DNA from: Takakia lepidozioides
Taxonomy: Eukaryota; Streptophyta; Takakiopsida; Takakiales; Takakiaceae
Assembly: GCA_030704615.1 (NCBI GenBank)
Contig: CM060731.1
Span: 1,672,001 to 1,736,000, forward strand
DNA: 64,000 nt
Reading direction: 5' to 3'
Positions 58,501 to 64,000 of the stretch are shown one piece after another (position 1 is the first letter of the stretch; every line of letters begins with the position of its first letter). The translations under genes and the position numbers were made by a program. The notes under the pieces are model-generated. The model was not told where the DNA came from and did no database searches. It saw only the letters and a list, made by a program, of their open reading frames with translations.

Positions 58501-61500
58501 TCGTCCCTTTAGTTCCACCCAAACTGGGCGCGGGGTCTATGACCACAAGGCTACAGCAAACAACGTCTTATGAGTAGGTTTTTTCTCTCTTTCTCACAAT
58601 CTGTGCCATTATGGACAGCAGCAGGGGTAAATTGTCGTGTCAGGCTAGGACCTTTCGAGTAAAACCTGCATATAAATCTTGATGTGCACTGCTCCTGTGT
58701 AGGTTCTCTGAATCAAAAACGAAATGCTTCCAAAGCCTTTGTTGTTTGTAGGCATGAATAAGTCTAGGGAATGTCAAACCTGAAGGAAGCAGCTATTTTT
58801 TATCTCTTACATTATTTAATCTGAAATGAGATGAGAAAGAAGGTACCCCACCCAAATCCCCCCTCAGGCTTATTGCTTTGTTCTATGAGGAAATATCAAC
58901 ATAACAGAGGTTTGTTTTTCCACATGGGATCATATTTAAAACTTTGGCCCATCATTTCCTTACCACCAGAGTTTCTGCCCAGGTCTTGCCAAGGAGGAAA
59001 GGATGACCACCCAGTGTCTTGTATGTTTTTCAATTATCCTCAGCAGCAAATGTGACCTTGGTTGCAAATTGGTCCTGTGCTTGGTTAACAGGAGGGAGTG
59101 ACACAGAGTCAGATGATTACAATGGCAAGGAAGTGATTGGTGATGTCGAGACGGACGACGAAGATGATATTTTCTTTGACACAAAAGAATCGCTCAGGAG
59201 TTTCTCGAGTTCCTCACTGTTGCTCCAGGAGTCATCCCATGATCTTGGCTCACCAGAACACAGCACCAAGGGTGCAGAAGTTCAGATGGATTTAGTTGGC
59301 TTTGACTACCCGGCAGTCAAGCGAAGAAAAGGCCTTCCAGATCCAAAGGAACAGGAAAAGAGTGTCAGTCTGTGGTCAATGATCAAGGACAACATTGGCA
59401 AGGATCTCACCAGGGTTTGCCTGCCAGTTTACTTCAATGAGCCAATATCATCCTTGCAGCGGTGCTTTGAGGATTTGGAGTACTCGTACCTGCTCGATCG
59501 TGCATCTGAGTGGGGGAAAAGGGTGAGTTTCAAGTCCAAGATCATCTTTACATTTTCGTTGGTATTTATTATGTTGCATGATTATGTTGTTATGACCAGT
59601 GCAGGGTGGATCAAGCCAATTTAAACGTTGGTGTTTTCAACAAAACTTGGAAATGTGTTAAATGTAGCTGATATGCCAACACTACTTGGGGTGGTTTGCT
59701 GACCTTTGGCCATCAAGTCTGCTTTCTCAACTACATTTTTGTGCAGGGTAATAGCCTTATGAGAATCCTGCTTGTAGCCACGTTTGCTGTCTCAGGCTAT
59801 TCATCAACGGAGGGCCGCACATGTAAGCCTTTCAACCCATTGCTGGGGGAGACATACGAGGCAGATTTTCCTGACAAGGGTCTCCGCTTCTTTTCCGAGA
59901 AGGTGGGTTTTGCAGCTTTCCCTCTTGTGGAACTGTCATGGAATCTCGGCAGGGTAAAAGTGATGAATTTGCTATGTTGTTCTTCAAAGCATGGCATGTG
60001 TTATGTCGTGGATAAGAGAGGCGTACCAATTACTTTGGTGGTAAACGAATCAGTTGCTTACCTCCACAAGACTCTACATATTTGGGTTGCATACACCTTT
60101 AAACCAACGTATCATCACATGAATGTATGCGTTACATGTTTGCTTTGTCTCATGTTGGATGAAATCAGTTTTCTAACCTTGAGATGTAAATGCAGGTCAG
60201 TCATCACCCGATGATTGTGGCGTGCCATTGTGAGGGCCGAGGCTGGAAGTTTTGGGCAGACTGTAACCTGAAAAGTAAGTTTTGGGGACGTTCGATTCAG
60301 GTGGACCCTGTCGGCACACTGACCCTTGAGTTTGACGATGGTGAAATTTTTCAATGGACCAAGGTACTCGGATTTCTACCCTTGGACAGGAAACTATGGA
60401 CAACACTTCTCCATTCCAATTAAAACATACTTGATTAGCAAAGATGTTTTCATGGATGCTGTCGAGGTTACCACACAAACAACTTCTTTGGTTATCAACT
60501 GTCACTGTCTAGAGATGTGTGACGTAGCACCCATAACTCTGAAGTCATGTTCGCATGAAGACAAAGAAATGCGCCCCCTTCCGTCTGGTGGCCCACGCAG
60601 CTCCTCCCAACGATCCGACGTGGGTCCATCCGTGGCATGTCTACACCCAACGTCCGTTCTTGGGTTTAGCCACCCACGTGTCAGCTTTGACAGCCTATCA
60701 GCAAAGGAAACTGCCTGTATCAAGAAGCTTGGAGCAAGGATAGCATGTCCGAGAGCAGGGCTAGCATGAACTTCTGTGTTTTTTTTGCTTTTCCTATCAC
60801 AGATGAGAGAAGATGATAGAAGTGGATAAGCACATATTCTGTTGTTTTTCCTTTGTCATATTTTGCACTATAGCCTGTAAGCAGCTGGAAGGTGACCGGT
60901 ATTTGCAGTTATGATCGTTTTTCTTTCTTCAAATGCACATAATGCTATTAAAATGTCTCCAACGGCGTGTAAGTTTCTGCCTCGCACTAAATCACCTGCT
61001 CTACAGGGCCCTTCATACCCCTAAATCTCAATAGGCAAGCAAGCTGACTGTACAAGCCCTGCCAAGTATAAGGAGGCTTCCCACAATCGAATTTGGCCAT
61101 ATTCCCTGCATAATTTAGCCGTGAAACTAACCAAAATAGAAATGGGAACGAACAATTATGTCAGTTGGAGGCATGCGTTTCTTTTATATTCAGATCTTGT
61201 GTCGTCTGGTGGGATTGTAGGTGACGACATCAATCTACAATCTGATTTTGGGGAAGCTTTATGTCGATCACTACGGCACTATGCGCATCCAGGGGAACCG
61301 TGAGCTGTCTTGTAAGCTGAAGTTCAAGGAGCAGTCGATTATTGATCGCAACCCTCACCAGGTACATCACACCCTTTCTTTCCAAGCCAGAGGTTTAGGA
61401 ACTTTTGTCACTACACAGAAAGGAGATTGTACTTCTGATTATGTCCAATGCTTTCTTTGTAGAACAGCATTGTCGATCTTGACAACTGCTAGATTCTCAC

Positions 61501-62936
61501 AACTTGGTATTACCAGTGGCAACAGCTCATATAGACTTAAAATTGAACATTGCAAACAGGTGCAAGGGTTTGTCCACAACAAAAGTGGAGAGAAGCTGGC
61601 AACTCTTTTTGGCAAGTGGGATGAGGCTATGTCGTATGTCATGGGTGATGCTGGCGAGAAACACAAAGGCTATGATCCCATGTGTGAGGCAGTCATGTTG
61701 TGGCGGCGTAATGACCCTCCGCAGAAAATGACTCGCTATGGTCTCACTTCATTTGCCATGACTCTGAACGAGCTTACCCCAGGGCTGAAGGTATGCTTTG
61801 GAGATTCCAAGGACCACTCATAAGGTTATTATGTCCACATAATGTTTTTTATTTTTCTCTCCTTGAGGAAGAATCACAATTGTGTGTCATCACAACCACC
61901 CTTTATTTGTCCAAGGCTGATGCTAAATCCTAAAATGTCTTTGTTGACGATTGGGCTTGGCCTGGACTTAATATTTTTCTCAACAGAAGAACAATAGTGG
62001 CAAAGCTTGTGCCAGAAATCTGATTCTGGCCCTGATATATGATGTACAGGAAAGGTTGCCTCCAACGGATGCACGGTTACGGCCAGATCAGCGACACTTG
62101 GAGAACGGAGAGTATGATGCTGCCAATGCCGAAAAATTACGGCTTGAAAAGAAACAGCGACGAGTGAGTTAAGGCTGACCCTCTGATATCTATATATCCC
62201 ATTATGGCAGGATGCTGAGACGGTAGGCATGAGTTGTCTTAATGCAGTTCAGGCATTTGAACATGTATGTGTGTATTGTTGCAGTCCTTCCGTTAGTGAA
62301 TGTTTGGCATCCAAGCCCTAAACATCCAAGTCAATGTTTAGGGCATCTTATTGCAGAAGAAAAAGGTGATCTCTTTTAGTGGCTTGACTTGGCTTGGTTT
62401 CATGTTTTTAATTGTTTCTTCCATTTTCCAAGTGTACAAAGAAAACAGTAGTCTCAGGTTGTTGGGTATGGCATTTCCATTCAATTGGGTGAGTTGCTTG
62501 TGTGTTTGTGGTTCTGCCTGAGGATCCAAAGCCCAGAGATGCAGTATTCTTCATTGGGGGTTAAAAGCTCTTCACCTCTCCTGCTTGGGTTTGCTGGCTC
62601 TTTTTATCTCTATCAGAAGCACAGTATCTGGATTGTCTTTGGCATGACCAAGCAATTTGATACTTAGTTGGACATCCTGGTGTTTAAAACCCAACATCTG
62701 GCTCTGGGAAGATTATGTAAGAGGTGGTTTAACCCCTTGACTATCTGATGATGCAACAGGCACGGACTCTGCAGGAGACAGGGTGGCAGCCACAGTGGTT
62801 CCGGAAAGGAAAGGGCAAGGACAGTTTTGAATATCAAGGGGGCTACTGGGAGGCAAGGAAAGAAGGACGGTGGGTTAACTGCCCTGATATATTTGGATTG
62901 GATGCAGCAACCTGTGATAACCAAAACAATGATTGA
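53597..62936 (+). CDS. Oxysterol-binding-protein-related protein, PH + ORD (10 exons)
   Basis: Exons: 53597-54223, 55003-55362, 55805-55895, 59092-59522, 59747-59902, 60196-60363, 61221-61361, 61560-61790, 62050-62163 and 62760-62936 (TGA). All junctions are GT-AG with compatible phases, giving about 830 residues, the size of the long plant ORP1/ORP2-type proteins. The start [10 protein letters not shown] resembles that family's N-terminus. The PH domain spans exons 1-2 ([40 protein letters not shown]). A coiled-coil-like linker and acidic [10 protein letters not shown] stretch follow. Then comes the ORD lipid-transfer domain: [32 protein letters not shown], the signature [16 protein letters not shown] (EQVSHHPP in other lineages), [28 protein letters not shown] and [11 protein letters not shown]. 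It should move sterols or phosphoinositides between membranes. No break is seen. Confidence 0.95.
55529..55559 (+). repeat. (CA)n microsatellite
   Basis: About 15 CA repeats in the second ORP intron. Confidence 0.95.
55935..56030 (+). repeat. LINE-associated module, upstream copy, with (TC)n
   Basis: Contains CAAACTGAGCGCGGGGTCAA, TGGCCACAAGGCTACGGCAA and ACAACGTCTTATGAGTA, followed by a CT tract. The same module occurs twice downstream of the LINE. Confidence 0.75.
56110..58376 (+). pseudogene. LINE (non-LTR retrotransposon) ORF2 in an ORP intron
   Basis: Frames in order: 56245-56760 ([40 protein letters not shown]), 56760-57157 ([67 protein letters not shown]), 57094-57339 ([20 protein letters not shown] and AADDFV in place of the catalytic YADD), 57391-58029 ([29 protein letters not shown]), and a C-terminal CCHC-like knuckle, [17 protein letters not shown] (58100-58150). 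This is the reverse transcriptase of a LINE. No endonuclease domain is seen, so it is probably 5'-truncated. Frameshifts, stops and the altered YADD make it dead. It sits in sense orientation in the 3.2-kb intron between ORP exons 3 and 4. Confidence 0.9.
58425..58590 (+). repeat. LINE-associated module, two tandem downstream copies
   Basis: Two copies, about 58425-58500 and 58507-58583, each with CAAACTGGGCGC, GGGTC, CCACAAGGCTAC and CAACGTCTTATGAGTA. Together with the copy at 55935 they bracket the LINE as direct repeats. Confidence 0.75.
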
Positions 62937-63585
62937 AGGGAAGAGTTATGAGTGAGACTACAGTGTGAAGATGAACCCCCAGATTGATGTTTTACTCTGT
63001 AACAGTAGTGCAGTGTCCTCAATTGTTCTTACGATGGTAGACATCTGATGTTAATTGTGTGGCCTTTGTATGGCGGAGCAGTCAAGTGTTGGTCACTGTG
63101 GATGGCAGACATACTCCTACATTGTAACAGCCAGTATTCTTCTAAATACAGATTCGTGTATCTGGAATAATGTGTGTTATATTCTGTGTCCTCTCTGCCT
63201 ATTTACCCATCTTGGTTTCCATTTGTCCTGCTTTAAGTGGCCTTCTGATAGCAGCCCTCATTTTGGCATTTACGGGAGTAACCACGTTATTCAACCACCG
63301 TATCTAGACCATTTTTTTCTGATTTCCTAGGCATCCATGCTGTTCTTGCATCTTCACAACATCCTTACTAGGATATGTGGAACTATTTCTCATCATAGCT
63401 GATCAAAAGGGTTTATTAGAAGCAAAAATGGATTGCATATGGCCATGGAAGAGCACAGTATACATGTATGAATTACCAAGGATTTGATGTCAAGCAGACT
63501 TTGGTCTCAAACAATTAGGGACAATCACATTGGATACAAAATCTATGAACCGTTTGGGACTTGGAAGTCCCCATTGCCAATCCCA
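62937..63585. other. ORP 3' UTR and convergent intergenic region
   Basis: It probably holds the ORP 3' UTR and the end of a convergent minus-strand gene. No coding sequence is supported. Confidence 0.5.
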
Positions 63586-63896
63586 TCATCTAGCCCAACA
63601 TGTAATGCTTGAGGGATCCAACTCTCGCCGCCGTTCATAGTGCCTCTTCTTGTCATCTTCTGCAGTATCGCCATGTCTTGTGTCCTCATGATGCAAATCT
63701 GTGCTGATAGTCACCCTTTTGGGTAGTTTTGATATTGCATCAATCCAGCTCCACGGGAATTGCACATCTTCAAGTTGTACACCCCCTATTCTTACACTTC
63801 CCATCATTCCTTGCATATCTAAAAGCCCCTGGCCTTCTCCAAGAGGAAGGTTATCGGGCATACTTTTTTCATCACTGTTCTTTCGTCGTAAATTTT
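63586..63896 (-). CDS. Last exon of an unidentified gene (partial)
   Basis: From a possible acceptor (CGAAAG|GG, about 63896) the minus strand reads VEEAENLRRKNSDEKSMPDN, LPLGEGQGLLDMQGMMGSV, RIGGVQLEDVQFPWSWIDAI and SKLPKRVTISTD, ending ELDPSSITCWAR and a stop at 63586. The mix of residues and the single long frame look like genuine protein, with a charged C-terminus. I do not recognise the family. The rest of the gene lies beyond 64000, and the gene is convergent with the ORP gene. Confidence 0.45.
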
Positions 63897-64000
63897 CCGC
63901 TTCCTCAACCCTTTCGTGGAGTTTGACAATGGTGCGAATGGCTCACTATGGCTATTTGTTAGCACATGCCCCAGTTGCATTCCTCTAATATTTGGGAGGT

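Overview
The window looks like nuclear DNA of a streptophyte alga or early-diverging land plant. It holds two intron-rich genes that encode typical plant proteins (a COV/LCV-type membrane protein and a PH-domain oxysterol-binding-related protein), a Ty3/Gypsy chromovirus primed by initiator-Met tRNA, a Ty3/Gypsy element carrying a cytosine-5 methyltransferase, and a SWIM-domain MULE-like transposase of a kind I associate with charophytes, mosses and lycophytes. Chara braunii is my best guess, by inference only. The assembly has one 500-base gap (7245-7744). Many single-base indels in homopolymer runs break reading frames, so some apparent frameshifts may be assembly errors. LAYOUT: 489-2928 (+) is a COV/LCV gene whose first exon lies upstream. 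2929-7244 is mostly non-coding, with a Copia RNase H remnant near 5.9 kb. 7745-10959 (-) is the 5' part of an LTR element: an LTR flanked by TGTTAG and CTAACA, then gag-like remnants. It sits against a Gypsy reverse-transcriptase fragment (10960-11432). 11448-12160 is a tandem array of about 95-bp hairpin-like units. 12218-22390 (-) is a degraded gene with a ParB/Srx-like GNHR motif, split by a 6,966-bp LTR chromovirus (14360-21325, target duplication CCCCT). 22560-24075 is an array of about 17 palindromes with a GGCGCC core, containing a roughly 340-bp inverted repeat. 24354-27817 (+) is the MULE/SWIM transposase gene, followed by a second palindrome array and a terminal repeat ending at 28643. 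29668-33893 (-) is a truncated second chromovirus copy, and 33894-34374 an LTR fragment. 34375-37294 (-) is a Gypsy gag-protease-cytosine methyltransferase fragment. From 39375 a second element with the same terminal repeat begins. It has two divergent genes for an unknown protein of about 190 residues, two arrays of a second palindrome family with a GGCACC core, and between those arrays a second ParB/Srx-like gene (42969-50010, -). This copy retains a C-terminal part resembling a beta-class DNA N6-adenine/N4-cytosine methyltransferase. 51290-52220 is a tandem duplication. 53597-62936 (+) is the ORP gene in ten exons, with a LINE in its third intron. A minus-strand last exon of an unidentified gene closes the window. 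HOW THE PARTS FIT: the two host genes are unrelated cellular genes at the edges. The middle 50 kb is a nest of mobile elements. The most striking unit is a two-gene DNA element: a MULE/SWIM transposase and a ParB/Srx-like protein joined, in the fuller copy, to a beta-class methyltransferase. The genes are transcribed away from a shared palindrome array, and related palindrome arrays lie beyond their 3' ends. It has diverged into at least two lineages with different palindromes. A separate Gypsy element carries a C5 methyltransferase, so two unrelated classes of DNA methyltransferase occur on mobile DNA here.
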